Source: Comamonas koreensis
Lineage (GTDB): Bacteria > Pseudomonadota > Gammaproteobacteria > Burkholderiales > Burkholderiaceae_C
Length of the DNA: 64,000 nt
Assembly (NCBI RefSeq): GCF_021026195.1
Contig: NZ_JAJNCT010000009.1
Location: forward strand, 404,610 to 468,609
Direction of reading: 5' to 3'
The notes beneath the pieces are model-generated. The model worked only from the letters and a program-made list of their open reading frames with translations. It did no database searches and was not told the origin of the DNA. Position 1 is the stretch's first letter, and each line of letters opens with the position of its first letter. Below are positions 43,893-52,732 of the stretch, piece after piece. The translations under genes were made by a program, and so were the position numbers.

Positions 43893-44756
43893 ATGCTTTT
43901 AGGCCTTGCCGCCAACCGTTTGCACCACCAGAACGAGGATGCCGCGCTGTTCAGCTTCTTGCGCGCCTGCGAGCAGGGCATCCGGGAGCTGAACATCGGG
44001 TTCCATGCGGTGGGCCGCACCTATGACGCGATTGCAGCGGCAGAAATGCTCAAGGGCCACAAGGGCCTGGTGCGCTACCCCTATGGCCGCGAAGGCGGGC
44101 TGATGAAGCTGGTGGCCGAGGTGGTGGGCATGCCCGGCGACAACCGCGTGCTCGACGGCGCCATCTACCTGATCGACCCGGTGGACCCGTCGTCGATCTT
44201 CCCTGAGGCGCTGGCCTTGAAGCGCCAATGTGTGATCCACGGCAAGCCCTTTATCTCGACGGCAGCCAGCGCACGCGACTGGGTGGAGATGGAGCGCATC
44301 CACGCCGGGCTGGCGCCCGACCGCCATGCCGACCGCCTGCACGACTATGGCAACCAGACCCTGGCGCTGATCGCCCACGATGCGATGAAGCCGGCGATGC
44401 TGGACTTTTGCGAGCGCAATTTTGCGCTGCTCTCGCGCTACCGCCGCCGCGTGGGCACCGGCACCACCGGCCAAAAGCTCAATGAGCTGGCCTGGAGCAA
44501 AGGCTGGCCGACTGACAAGCCCTGGGTGGACCGTTTCAACAGCGGCCCGCTGGGCGGTGACGCACAAATCGCCGACCTGGTGCTGGAGCGCCGCTGCCAG
44601 CGCGCGATCTTCTTTGAAGACCCGCATGTGGCACGCCAGCATGAGGCCGATATCCAGCTGCTGGAGCGGGCGGTGACGACCGTTACCCAGGAGGTGGTGT
44701 GCATGACCTCGCCAGCGGTGGCCCAGCGCTGGTGCGATGCGGCGGTCAAACGGTAA
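43893..44756 (+). CDS. Methylglyoxal synthase-family protein with two MGS-like domains
   Basis: 287 residues, nearly twice the usual length (about 150). The C-terminal half (about 152-287) aligns with E. coli MgsA: LALIAHDAMKP (Asp163), GTGTTGQKL (phosphate loop), SGPLGGDAQ (Asp223), IFFEDPHVARQHEADIQLL (Asp243, His250, Asp253), so all catalytic residues are present for DHAP to methylglyoxal. The N-terminal half repeats the same layout in degenerate form: LGLAANRLH, HAVGRTYDAI, YGREGGLMKL, AIYLIDPVDPSS and a closing GKPFIST, without the key aspartates. Tandem duplication with one active and one regulatory or structural copy is inferred. It is convergent with a glyoxalase-fold gene. Confidence 0.78.
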   Translation: MLLGLAANRLHHQNEDAALFSFLRACEQGIRELNIGFHAVGRTYDAIAAAEMLKGHKGLVRYPYGREGGLMKLVAEVVGMPGDNRVLDGAIYLIDPVDPSSIFPEALALKRQCVIHGKPFISTAASARDWVEMERIHAGLAPDRHADRLHDYGNQTLALIAHDAMKPAMLDFCERNFALLSRYRRRVGTGTTGQKLNELAWSKGWPTDKPWVDRFNSGPLGGDAQIADLVLERRCQRAIFFEDPHVARQHEADIQLLERAVTTVTQEVVCMTSPAVAQRWCDAAVKR

Positions 44757-44774
44757 GTCCCAGCGCGTCAGTCA

Positions 44775-45179
44775 TCAGCCAGCCTGCACCTCGTTCGCGA
44801 CCTCGATCAGGTTCTCATCGGGGTCGTAGAAATACAGCGACTGCAGCGTGGCCTGCGCACCGGCGGCCCGCACCGGCCCCTGCACGATGGCGACCTGCTC
44901 GCGCTGCAGATGGGCGATCACCTCGGCCAGCGGCATGCGGGTCAGAAAGCAGACATCGGCAGAGCCTGGCGTTGCATGTTTCACGTTCGGGTCCACCACG
45001 TGGCCCACCTCGTGCAGGTTGATCTTTTGCCGGCCAAAATGCAGCGCGTAACGGCCGGGCTTGAACTGTCGGGCCTCCATACCCAGCACCCGCTCGTAAA
45101 AGGCAATGCTGCGCGGGATGCTCTGCACGGTGAGCACCAGGTGGTCGAGGGCATCGACCAATGAGGCGGTGGAAGGCAT
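44775..45179 (-). CDS. VOC/glyoxalase-superfamily protein
   Basis: 134 residues from ATG 45179. One VOC module pair: DALDHLVLTVQSIPRSIAFYERVLGMEARQF type start (conserved His in LDHLVL, and FYERVLG), GRQKINLHE (metal-site His), and the closing SLYFYDPDENLIEVAN with the metal-binding Glu. It is of the fosfomycin-resistance/virulence-like group rather than a classical GloA. The convergent neighbour is a methylglyoxal synthase-like gene, so a role in methylglyoxal handling is possible but not shown. Confidence 0.8.
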   Translation of the reverse strand: MPSTASLVDALDHLVLTVQSIPRSIAFYERVLGMEARQFKPGRYALHFGRQKINLHEVGHVVDPNVKHATPGSADVCFLTRMPLAEVIAHLQREQVAIVQGPVRAAGAQATLQSLYFYDPDENLIEVANEVQAG

Positions 45180-45350
45180 AGGGCTTGCTCCAAAGATGGA
45201 CTCCAGCGCGCAGTATGCGCCCCAACGGCGACTTGCCCACCGTGGCCCGGTGGTGCGCGCTTCGGCCCGTGTGGCCCCTGTCAAAAGCCGCAGCAACCAT
45301 GGCGTCTGCGGCTTCTGTATCTGGGCCTGGCTGGCGTGCCTGCCCTTCGC

Positions 45351-46958
45351 TCAGGCCTGCTGCGGCTCCAGCGTCTTGGTGTAGAGCGCGGCGCCGTTCA
45401 GGTCCTTGAGGACCACGGTCAGCGCGCGGCTCTGGTGGTGGATGTCGAGCTGGCCAAAGAACTGGTAGCCCTCGCTGGGGGCGGAATTGGCCTTCGGCGG
45501 CGCCTTGTGGAAGACAACATCCAGACCAAAGGTCTGGTCCGCCTCGTTGGGCCCGAAGCCACCGGCATTGAGGGGGCCGGAGACGAATTCCCAGAACGGC
45601 GCAAAGTCTTTGAACTGCGCGCGCTCGGGGCTGTAGTGGTGGGCGGCGGTGTAGTGCACATCGGCGGTGAGCCAGACGACATTGCGGATGCCCGCATCCT
45701 TGATGCCCTTCAACAGCCGCGCCATCTCCAGCTCGCGCCCCTTGGGCACGCCGTGCTCACCGTTGGCAATGGCTTCCCACTGGTCGCGGCCTTCGGCGTC
45801 CTTGCCGTCGGGCACGAACAGGCCGATCGGCATGTCGGCGGCAATCAGCTTCCAGGTGGCAGTGCTGGCCTTGAGGCCGGCCAGCAGCCAGTCCAGCTGG
45901 GGCCGGCCGAGGAAGTCGGTCTCGGCGCTTTCCACCGCCTGCAGGTTGTGGCTGTTGGGGCCCCGGTAGCTGCGCATGTCCAGCACAAAGATATCGGCCA
46001 GCGGGCCCTGCGGCAGGTGGCGGTAGACGCGCTGCTGCTCGGCCGCGCCAAAGGGGCGCATCGGTGCGTATTCCATAAACGCGCGGCGGCCCCGGGCGGT
46101 GAGCAGCTGCACATTCTTTTCGGAATAGCGCTTGTCGTTGGCCACGCTCTTGCTGTCCGAGTAGTTGTTGGTGACCTCGTGGTCGTCCCACTGCCAGATC
46201 TGTGCGACCTCGCTGCCCAGCGCGCGCACGTTCTGGTCCATCAGGTTGTAGCGGTAGCGGCCCCGGTACTCCTCGAGCGTTTCGGCCACCTTGGCAACCT
46301 GGGGCGTGACCAGGTTCTTCCAGGTGCTGCCATCGGGCAGCGCGATGGTCTCGGGGATGGGGCCGTCGGCGTAGATGGTGTCGCCGCTGTGCAGAAAGAC
46401 ATCGGGGTTGGTCTTGCGCATCTCGTCATAGATGCGCATGCCGCCGATGCCCTCGTTGATGCCGTAGCCCTGGCCGGCGGTGTCGCCGCTCCACACCAGG
46501 CGGAAAGGGCGGGTGGCTGGGCCCTGGCTGGCCAACGGGGTGCGGAAATGCCCCAGCACTGCCGGGCTGCGGGTGTTGCTGCTGGCCAGGTCATCGAGCA
46601 CCACGCGGTAGAAGATGTCCTGCCCGGCGGGCAGGCCCTGCAGCTCGACACGGCCAGTGCCATCGGTATCGGGCAGCAGGTCGGGGCCGCGCACCAGCGT
46701 GCTTTGGGCGAAGTGGCTGGTGGTGGACCATTCCACCCGCATGCGCGCCTCGCGGCTGGCCCGGGCCCAGACGATGGCACTGTGGGCCAGCACATCGCCG
46801 CTTTGCAGGCCCGACAGCAGCATGGGCCGCGCCGCATCCTGCGTGATGGCCGCAGGCGCCGTTTGCGCACGCAGGATGCCGGGCAGCAGGCCGGTGCCGG
46901 CGATGGCGGTGGAAGAGAGCAGAAAGCGGCGGCGCGCAGAGGGATCGTGGGAGGTCAT
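45351..46958 (-). CDS. phoD: PhoD-type alkaline phosphatase/phosphodiesterase, Tat-exported
   Basis: 535 residues from ATG 46958, with a twin-arginine signal (SARRRFLLSSTAIAGTG). PhoD features: N-terminal Ig-like domain (LLSGLQSGDVLAHSAIVWAR), FRLVWSGDTAGQ, PDVFLHSGDTIYADGP, QIWQWDDHEVTNNYSD and WLTADVHYTAAHHYSP, which hold the metal-binding Asp/Asn/His residues. It releases phosphate from mono- and diesters in the periplasm or outside. A Pho-box-like repeat lies 67 bp upstream. It is divergent from the transaminase gene. Confidence 0.9.
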   Translation of the reverse strand: MTSHDPSARRRFLLSSTAIAGTGLLPGILRAQTAPAAITQDAARPMLLSGLQSGDVLAHSAIVWARASREARMRVEWSTTSHFAQSTLVRGPDLLPDTDGTGRVELQGLPAGQDIFYRVVLDDLASSNTRSPAVLGHFRTPLASQGPATRPFRLVWSGDTAGQGYGINEGIGGMRIYDEMRKTNPDVFLHSGDTIYADGPIPETIALPDGSTWKNLVTPQVAKVAETLEEYRGRYRYNLMDQNVRALGSEVAQIWQWDDHEVTNNYSDSKSVANDKRYSEKNVQLLTARGRRAFMEYAPMRPFGAAEQQRVYRHLPQGPLADIFVLDMRSYRGPNSHNLQAVESAETDFLGRPQLDWLLAGLKASTATWKLIAADMPIGLFVPDGKDAEGRDQWEAIANGEHGVPKGRELEMARLLKGIKDAGIRNVVWLTADVHYTAAHHYSPERAQFKDFAPFWEFVSGPLNAGGFGPNEADQTFGLDVVFHKAPPKANSAPSEGYQFFGQLDIHHQSRALTVVLKDLNGAALYTKTLEPQQA

Positions 46959-47024
46959 GGCGGTGGTAGCAGTGGCAGAAAAACCGCCACGATAGCCGGG
47001 CTGTGTGACGCCGGGATGAAGCGT

Positions 47025-47042
47025 GAAACAGCGTGTAAACAG
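47025..47042 (-). promoter_or_regulatory. Pho-box-like direct repeat upstream of phoD
   Basis: On the minus strand CTGTTTA-CACG-CTGTTTC repeats with an 11-bp period, the same spacing as the PHO box (CTGTCAT-N4-CTGTCAT), with the CTGT cores intact. It lies 67-84 bp upstream of the phoD start. PhoB control fits the product. Confidence 0.45.
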
Positions 47043-47270
47043 GCTCTGTGTCTGCATTCGAAGCTATCTATTCAGTAGCGTTTTTCAGACAGAAGGGCCC
47101 TGCATGCGGGCGGAAGGAGCGGCGCGTCTTGCGCGGATGCGTCACCGGGTTTACTTGCAAAATTCCGCAAGTGAGCTTTGATATGTCAATATTTGAATAA
47201 GAAAAAAACCGGCCCACAATCGCCTATCAACACTGGAAAAATGGGACGCCGCCGTTCCAAGGAGAAAACC

Positions 47271-48632
47271 ATGAGCTTTGTGCAGATCGACGACCAAAAC
47301 GCAGGCACCACGCTGCGCACCGATGCAGCCTGGCTGGACGCGCACTGGATGCCCTTCACCGGCAACCGCAACTTCAAGGCGCAGCCCCGCATGATCGTCA
47401 GCGGCCAGGGCGCCTACTACACCGATGCCGATGGCCGCAAGATTTTTGACGGCCTCTCGGGCCTGTGGTGCTCGGGCATCGGCCATGGCCGCAAGGAAGT
47501 GGCCGAGGCGATTGGCAAGGCGGCGTTGCAGCTCGATTACGCACCGGCTTTCCAGTTTGGCCACCCCGCCTCGTTCGCGCTGGCCAACAAGATCAAGGAA
47601 CACACGCCCGCAGGTCTGGACCATGTGTTCTTCACCGGCTCGGGCTCCGAAGCGGCCGACACATCGCTGAAGATGGTGCGCGCCTACTGGCGCCTCAAGG
47701 GCCAGGCCGGCAAGACGGTGCTGGTGGGCCGCGAGAAGGGCTACCACGGCGTGAACTACGGCGGCATCTCGGTGGGCGGCATTGCCGGCAACCGCAAGAT
47801 GTTTGGCCAGGGCATTGTGGCCGACCACCTGCCGCACACCCAGCCACCGGCCGGCACCTTCCAGAAGGGCATGTCCGATGAAGGCGGCCGCGCGCTGGCC
47901 GACAAGCTGCTCGATGTGATCGCGCTGCACGACGCCAGCAACATCGCCGCAGTGATCGTCGAGCCGTTCTCGGGCTCGGCCGGTGTGGTGATCCCGCCCA
48001 AGGGCTACCTGGAACGCATCCGCGAGATCTGCACGCAACACGGCATTCTGCTGATTTTTGATGAGGTCATCACCGGCTTTGGCCGCTGCGGTGCCTGGAC
48101 CGGTGCCGAAGCCTTTGGCGTGGTGCCGGACATCATGAACTTTGCCAAGCAGGTGACCAATGGCGCCCAGCCGCTCGGCGGCTGCGTGGTGACCAAGGAA
48201 ATCTACGACACCTTCATGGCCGCAGGCGGCCCCGAGTACATGCTGGAGTTTGCCCACGGCTACACCTACTCGGCCCACCCCGTCGCTTGCGCGGCAGGCC
48301 TGGCGGTGATGGACATTCTGGAGAAGGAAGACATGCCCGGCCGCGTGAAGGCGCTGGCACCTTACTTTGAAAACGCCGTGCACAGCCTCAAGGGTGCCAA
48401 GCATGTCGCCGACATCCGCAACTACGGTCTGGCCGCCGGCTTCACCATTGCCGCGCTGCCGGGCGAGCCCGCCAAGCGCCCTTATGAGATCGCGATGAAG
48501 TGCTGGGAAAAAGGCTTCTACGTGCGCTATGGTGGCGACACCATCCAGCTGGCGCCGCCCTTCATCAGCGAGAAGGCCGAGATCGACCGCCTGATCAACG
48601 CGCTGGGTGACGCGCTGGCTGAGACCAACTGA
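47271..48632 (+). CDS. Omega-amino acid:pyruvate transaminase (beta-alanine type)
   Basis: 453 residues from ATG 47271, behind AAGGAGA. A class III aminotransferase: SGLWCSGIGHGR, FTGSGSEAADTSLKMVRAYW, GREKGYHGVNYGGISVGG, DEVITGFGRCGAW, and the PLP-binding Lys in NFAKQVTNGAQPLGG. The start NAGTTLRTDAAWLDAHWMPF is typical of beta-alanine-pyruvate transaminases. It converts beta-alanine and pyruvate to malonate semialdehyde and alanine. The next gene, a methylmalonate/malonate-semialdehyde dehydrogenase, would take the product to acetyl-CoA. Confidence 0.9.
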   Translation: MSFVQIDDQNAGTTLRTDAAWLDAHWMPFTGNRNFKAQPRMIVSGQGAYYTDADGRKIFDGLSGLWCSGIGHGRKEVAEAIGKAALQLDYAPAFQFGHPASFALANKIKEHTPAGLDHVFFTGSGSEAADTSLKMVRAYWRLKGQAGKTVLVGREKGYHGVNYGGISVGGIAGNRKMFGQGIVADHLPHTQPPAGTFQKGMSDEGGRALADKLLDVIALHDASNIAAVIVEPFSGSAGVVIPPKGYLERIREICTQHGILLIFDEVITGFGRCGAWTGAEAFGVVPDIMNFAKQVTNGAQPLGGCVVTKEIYDTFMAAGGPEYMLEFAHGYTYSAHPVACAAGLAVMDILEKEDMPGRVKALAPYFENAVHSLKGAKHVADIRNYGLAAGFTIAALPGEPAKRPYEIAMKCWEKGFYVRYGGDTIQLAPPFISEKAEIDRLINALGDALAETN

Positions 48633-48667
48633 CACCCGTAAGAGCTATTTGCTATCTGGCGTCATAT

Positions 48668-48828
48668 GGGGCCCTTTGCAGAACCCTCGCCCAATGGGAT
48701 GGACGCGGATCGGGATGAGACGCAAGGCGTCTTTCGCAGTCAATAGCGAGCTATTGACAAGGAAGACAACGCAGCGGATCGCCCGAGTCCGTGTTCAGAC
48801 CAAGGCAGGGAGTTTTGCAAAGGGCCCC
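48668..48828. repeat. About 160-bp element with terminal inverted repeats and internal hairpins
   Basis: GGGGCCCTTTGCAGAACCCT (48668-48687) is mirrored, with few mismatches, by the repeat at 48807-48828, whose outer GGGGCCCTTTGCA arms match exactly. Inside are two perfect hairpins: AGACGC-AAG-GCGTCT (48718-48732) and GTCAATAGC-GA-GCTATTGAC (48739-48758). It lies between the transaminase and mmsA genes and leaves only 46 bp to the mmsA start. This looks like a MITE- or REP-type element; only one copy lies in the window. Confidence 0.6.
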
Positions 48829-48874
48829 TCGTGGCGCCGGTGCTGTTTTTGAATGGAACCCAAGAGAGACTGAC

Positions 48875-50392
48875 ATGAACCACGACAAGAATGTGACGGC
48901 CACCGTAGGCCATTTGATCGACGGCAAGATCGTGCACGATGGCGGCCGCACGCAGCCGGTGTTCAACCCGGCAACGGGCCAATCGACCGTGAGCGTGGAG
49001 CTGGCCAGCAAGGCCACGGTGGAGGCCGCGATTGCCTCTGGCGAAAAGGCCTTCCCCGCCTGGCGCAATACGCCGCCGCTCAAGCGCGCGCGCATCATGG
49101 GTCAGCTCAAGGTGCTGCTGGAGCAGAACGCCGACAAGATCGCCGCGATGATCACCGCCGAGCACGGCAAGGTGCTGGCCGATGCGCATGGCGAGCTGCA
49201 ACGCGGTATCGAGAACGTCGAGTTCGCCAGCTACGCGCCGGAGCTGCTCAAGGGCGAGCACAGCCGCAATGTGGGCCCCAACATCGACAGCTGGAGCGAG
49301 TTCCAGGCGCTCGGTGTGACAGCCGGCATCACGCCCTTCAACTTCCCCGCGATGGTGCCTTTGTGGATGTGGCCCATGGCCGTGGCCTGCGGCAATACCT
49401 TTGTGCTCAAGCCCTCCGAGCGCGACCCGACCAGCGCGCTCTTCATTGCCCAGCTGGCGCAAGAAGCGGGCCTGCCACCGGGCGTGCTCAACGTCGTCAA
49501 CGGCGACAAGGAAGCGGTCGACACCCTGCTGCATGACCCACGCGTCAAGGCAGTGAGCTTTGTCGGATCGACCCCGATTGCTGAGTACATCTATGGCGAA
49601 GGCTGCAAGAGCGGCAAGCGCGTGCAGGCGCTGGGCGGTGCCAAGAACCATGCGGTGGTGATGCCCGATGCCGACATCAGCAACGCCGTGACCGCGATGA
49701 TGGGCGCCGCCTACGGCAGCTGCGGTGAGCGCTGCATGGCCGTGCCGCTGGTGGTGGCCGTGGGCGACGAGGTGGCTGACCAGATGATCGCCGGCCTGAG
49801 CGCCGAGATCGCCAAGATGAAGGTGGGCCCGGGCACCGACAACAGCAACGACATGGGCCCGCTGATCACCAAGCCGCATTTCGAGAAGGTCAAGGCCTAT
49901 GTGGACAGCGGTGTGGAAGAGGGCGCCAAGCTGCTGATCGACGGCCGCAGCCTGCAGGTGGCCGGCCATGAGGACGGCTACTTCCTCGGCCCCTGCCTGT
50001 TCGACAACGTGCGCCCCGGCATGAAGATCTACCAGGAAGAGATCTTTGGCCCGGTGCTGGGCATTGTGCGGGTCAAGACCTTGCAAGAGGCGATGGACCT
50101 GATCAACGCGCACGAGTACGGCAACGGCACCTGCATCTTCACCCGCGATGGCGAAGCAGCGCGCTACTTCAGCGACCACATTCTGGTGGGCATGGTCGGC
50201 ATCAATGTGCCGCTGCCTGTGCCTGTCGCCTACCACTCGTTCGGCGGCTGGAAGCGCAGCCTGTTTGGTGACCTGCACGCCTACGGCCCCGATGCCGTGC
50301 GCTTCTACACCAAGCGCAAGACCATCACCCAGCGCTGGCCCAGCGCCGGTGTGCGCGATGGTGCGGTGTTCAGCTTCCCCAGCAGCCGCTAA
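48875..50392 (+). CDS. mmsA: CoA-acylating methylmalonate-semialdehyde dehydrogenase
   Basis: 505 residues from ATG 48875. An aldehyde dehydrogenase of the MMSDH class: HLIDGKIVHDGG start, AGITPFNFPAMVPLWMWPMA, FVGSTPIAEYIY, and the catalytic Cys in GSCGERCMAVPLV, with EEIFGPVLGIVR and FGGWKRSLFGDLHAYGPDAV at the end. It oxidises methylmalonate or malonate semialdehyde with NAD and CoA to propionyl- or acetyl-CoA. It follows an omega-amino acid transaminase, giving a beta-alanine-type catabolic pair. Confidence 0.92.
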   Translation: MNHDKNVTATVGHLIDGKIVHDGGRTQPVFNPATGQSTVSVELASKATVEAAIASGEKAFPAWRNTPPLKRARIMGQLKVLLEQNADKIAAMITAEHGKVLADAHGELQRGIENVEFASYAPELLKGEHSRNVGPNIDSWSEFQALGVTAGITPFNFPAMVPLWMWPMAVACGNTFVLKPSERDPTSALFIAQLAQEAGLPPGVLNVVNGDKEAVDTLLHDPRVKAVSFVGSTPIAEYIYGEGCKSGKRVQALGGAKNHAVVMPDADISNAVTAMMGAAYGSCGERCMAVPLVVAVGDEVADQMIAGLSAEIAKMKVGPGTDNSNDMGPLITKPHFEKVKAYVDSGVEEGAKLLIDGRSLQVAGHEDGYFLGPCLFDNVRPGMKIYQEEIFGPVLGIVRVKTLQEAMDLINAHEYGNGTCIFTRDGEAARYFSDHILVGMVGINVPLPVPVAYHSFGGWKRSLFGDLHAYGPDAVRFYTKRKTITQRWPSAGVRDGAVFSFPSSR

Positions 50393-50399
50393 GACCTGG

Positions 50400-50431
50400 T
50401 TGCAGCCGCCCCGCGACGGGCCCGGCTGCAA
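50400..50431 (+). terminator. GC-rich stem-loop behind mmsA
   Basis: TTGCAGCCG (50400-50408) pairs perfectly with CGGCTGCAA (50423-50431), with further pairing (CCC/GGG) inside the loop. It begins 8 bases after the mmsA stop. No U run follows, so it is a likely but non-canonical terminator or mRNA end-stabiliser. Confidence 0.45.
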
Positions 50432-50481
50432 GTTGGTGCGTTTCTTGCGAAGGCTGAGGCATTGCCCCCAGCCTTTGCACC

Positions 50482-51372
50482 ATGCGCACCAGCACCGCCC
50501 ACCGCCGGTCTTCGGACACCGCAGCTTCTGCCGACGCTGCCGCCCCCCGCACCTCTCCAAGCACGCCACCGGCATATGCGCCGGTGGCGTCTTTGTCTGA
50601 GCCTGCCTCCGACAGCCTGTTCAACCTCTCGCTGGCCAAGGGCCTGCAGGTGCTCTGCGCCTTCAATGCCGCGCACCGCAGCATGACCCTGGCCGAGATT
50701 GCGCAGGCTGCCGGTATGACCAAGGCATCGGCCCAGCGCTCGGTGCACACCTTGCAGGCGCTGGGCTATATCGGCAAGCATCCGAGCACGCGGCGCTTTG
50801 TGCTGCTGCCGCGTGTGGTGGAGCTGGGCTTCAACTACCTGGATGCGCACCCGATGATCAGCGCCGCCCACACCTATCTGGCGCAGCTGGCGCGGCAAAG
50901 CGGCGAGACGGCCACCTTGTCCGAGCCAGCGGGCACGCACATGGTCTACCTGGCCCAGGTGCTGACGACCCAGCACATCCCGGTGCTGACACCGGTGGGC
51001 ACCCAGGTGCCGCTGTATGCCAGCAGCTGCGGCCGCGCCTACCTGAGCCAGCTGCCGGGCGCGCAGGCCCTGGCACTGCTGCAGCAGGCGCCCATGCCGC
51101 CACGCACCCGCGCCACGTTGACGACGGTGGATGCGGTCATGGCGCAACTGGCGCAGTGCCAGCAGACGGGCTATGCCACCAACTGCGAAGAGCTGTTCCT
51201 GGGCGACATGGGCATTGCCGCGCCCGTGTTCAATGCGCGCGGCGTGGTGGTGGGCGCCATCCACCTGGCGCCGCCCACCAGCCGCTGGAACATGGCTGAT
51301 GCCCAGCAGGCGCTGGCGCCGCTGGTGATCGAATGCGCGCGGGCGGTGTCCCAGCTATTGCCGGCCGATTAA
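50482..51372 (+). CDS. IclR-family transcriptional regulator
   Basis: 296 residues. A disordered Ala/Ser/Pro N-terminus is followed by the IclR wHTH (SLAKGLQVLCAFNAAHRSMTLAEIAQAAGMTKASAQRSVHTL region) and the effector domain with GFNYLDAH, GETATLSEPAGTHMVYLAQV and GYATNCEELFLGDMGIAAPV, as in PcaR/PobR- and AllR-like regulators. Its end overlaps that of the convergent allantoate-amidohydrolase-like gene by 4 bases. It probably regulates that gene and the divergent importer operon; candidate sites lie at 52688-52724. Confidence 0.88.
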   Translation: MRTSTAHRRSSDTAASADAAAPRTSPSTPPAYAPVASLSEPASDSLFNLSLAKGLQVLCAFNAAHRSMTLAEIAQAAGMTKASAQRSVHTLQALGYIGKHPSTRRFVLLPRVVELGFNYLDAHPMISAAHTYLAQLARQSGETATLSEPAGTHMVYLAQVLTTQHIPVLTPVGTQVPLYASSCGRAYLSQLPGAQALALLQQAPMPPRTRATLTTVDAVMAQLAQCQQTGYATNCEELFLGDMGIAAPVFNARGVVVGAIHLAPPTSRWNMADAQQALAPLVIECARAVSQLLPAD

Positions 51373-52625
51373 GCGGCCACCCCGGCATGCGCCAGCATCG
51401 CATGCAGCAGCACATTGCAGCCAGCGGCCAGGTGCTCGGATTTGGCGTCCTCGATCTCGTTGTGGCTGATGCCATCCTTGCAGGGCACAAAGATCATCGC
51501 GGTGGGCGCCACGCTGTGGACGTAGACGGCATCGTGCCCGGCGCCACTGACGACCTCCATGTGCGCATAGCCCAGGCGGTCGGCCGCGCCGCGCACGCTG
51601 GCCACGCAGCCGGGGTGGAAGATGCAGGGCGCAAAGCGCACCACCTGCGTGATCTCCACCTGGCACTGGCACTGGTCGGCGAGGCGCGCAAACTCCGTGC
51701 GCATGGCGGCGTCCATCGCATCCAGCCCGGTCTGCGAGAGGTTGCGGAAGTCGACGCTGAACTTGACCTGGCCGGGGATCACATTGCGCGAGTTGGGCAG
51801 CACCTGCAGATGGCCGACGGTGCCGCGCCCGTGCGGCGCCTGGTCCAGCGCGATGCGGTTGACGGCATCGACCATGCGGGCAGCAGCCAGCATCGCATCA
51901 TGGCGCAGGTTCATCGGCGTGGGGCCGGCATGGGCGTCCATGCCGGTGACGGTCACGTCATACCACTGCTGGCCCAGCGCGCCGCTGACGATTCCGATGG
52001 GCTTGTCATAGGCTTCGAGCACCGGGCCTTGCTCGATATGCGCTTCAAAGTAGGCGGCAAAGGCGCCACCGGGTACATCGCCACAGGCCACATCGCCCAG
52101 GTAGCCGATGCGGGCCAGCTCCTCGCCGACAGTAAGGCCTGCACCATCTTGTTGCGAGCGGATGTGGTCTGCACCAAAAATTCCCGCAAATGCACCAGAG
52201 CCCATCATCACCGGCGTGAAGCGCGTGCCTTCCTCGTTCATCCAGAAGGCCACTTCCAGCGGCGCAACGGTCTGGATGCCGTGGCTGTTGAGCGTGCGCA
52301 CCACCTCCAACCCGGCGAGCACGCCGTAGTTGCCATCGAACTTGCCGCCGGTGGGCTGGGTGTCGATATGGCTGCCGGTGGCCACGGCGCGCGCCTGCGG
52401 GTCGGTGCCGGGGCGGCGGCCAAACACATTGCCCACTTCATCGACGCGCACCTGCAGGCCCGCATCGCGGAACCACTGCACCACCTGGTCGCGGCCGGCC
52501 TTGTCCTCGTCGGTCAAGGCAATGCGGCAGACGCCGCCTTTGGGCGTGGCCCCTATCTGGGCCAGGGCCATCAGCGATTGCCAGAGGCGGTTGTCATCAA
52601 TGCGCAGGCTGTCTATGGGGGTCAT
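51369..52625 (-). CDS. Allantoate amidohydrolase/N-carbamoyl-L-amino acid hydrolase-family enzyme
   Basis: 418 residues from ATG 52625. An M20-type zinc amidohydrolase of the hydantoinase/carbamoylase group: GSHIDTQPTGGKFDGNYGVL (metal-binding His and Asp), WMNEEGTRFTPVM (catalytic/metal Glu), AHIEQGPVLE, and the dimerisation domain GQQWYDVTVTGMDAHAGPTP. It hydrolyses an ureido group to ammonia and CO2. It is divergent from a dipeptide-type importer whose operon also holds an amidase and is followed by ureidoglycolate lyase, so allantoate or a related ureide is the likely substrate. A carbamoyl amino acid is the alternative. Confidence 0.85.
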   Translation of the reverse strand: MTPIDSLRIDDNRLWQSLMALAQIGATPKGGVCRIALTDEDKAGRDQVVQWFRDAGLQVRVDEVGNVFGRRPGTDPQARAVATGSHIDTQPTGGKFDGNYGVLAGLEVVRTLNSHGIQTVAPLEVAFWMNEEGTRFTPVMMGSGAFAGIFGADHIRSQQDGAGLTVGEELARIGYLGDVACGDVPGGAFAAYFEAHIEQGPVLEAYDKPIGIVSGALGQQWYDVTVTGMDAHAGPTPMNLRHDAMLAAARMVDAVNRIALDQAPHGRGTVGHLQVLPNSRNVIPGQVKFSVDFRNLSQTGLDAMDAAMRTEFARLADQCQCQVEITQVVRFAPCIFHPGCVASVRGAADRLGYAHMEVVSGAGHDAVYVHSVAPTAMIFVPCKDGISHNEIEDAKSEHLAAGCNVLLHAMLAHAGVAA

Positions 52626-52687
52626 GCGGTTACTCCTGAAAGTGAGGCGAACAATGCGCAGAGCGTTCGCATAAAGCATGCCAAAAA

Positions 52688-52724
52688 TATCGATGAATCA
52701 ATCACTTGTATCGATAAACGATAT
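52688..52724. promoter_or_regulatory. Repeated TATCGAT sites, candidate IclR operator
   Basis: TATCGAT occurs at 52688-52694 and 52709-52715, exactly 21 bp (two helical turns) apart, and the second is followed by CGATAT (52719-52724), giving the inverted repeat TATCG-N5-CGATA. The sites lie between the divergent amidohydrolase and importer genes and just upstream of the sigma-54 promoter. Confidence 0.5.
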
Positions 52725-52732
52725 GTGTGATG

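Noticed and set aside
48607..48852. A small 81-codon ORF between transaminase and mmsA
   Set aside because: It coincides with the inverted-repeat element and has no ribosome-binding site; the frame is explained by the repeat.
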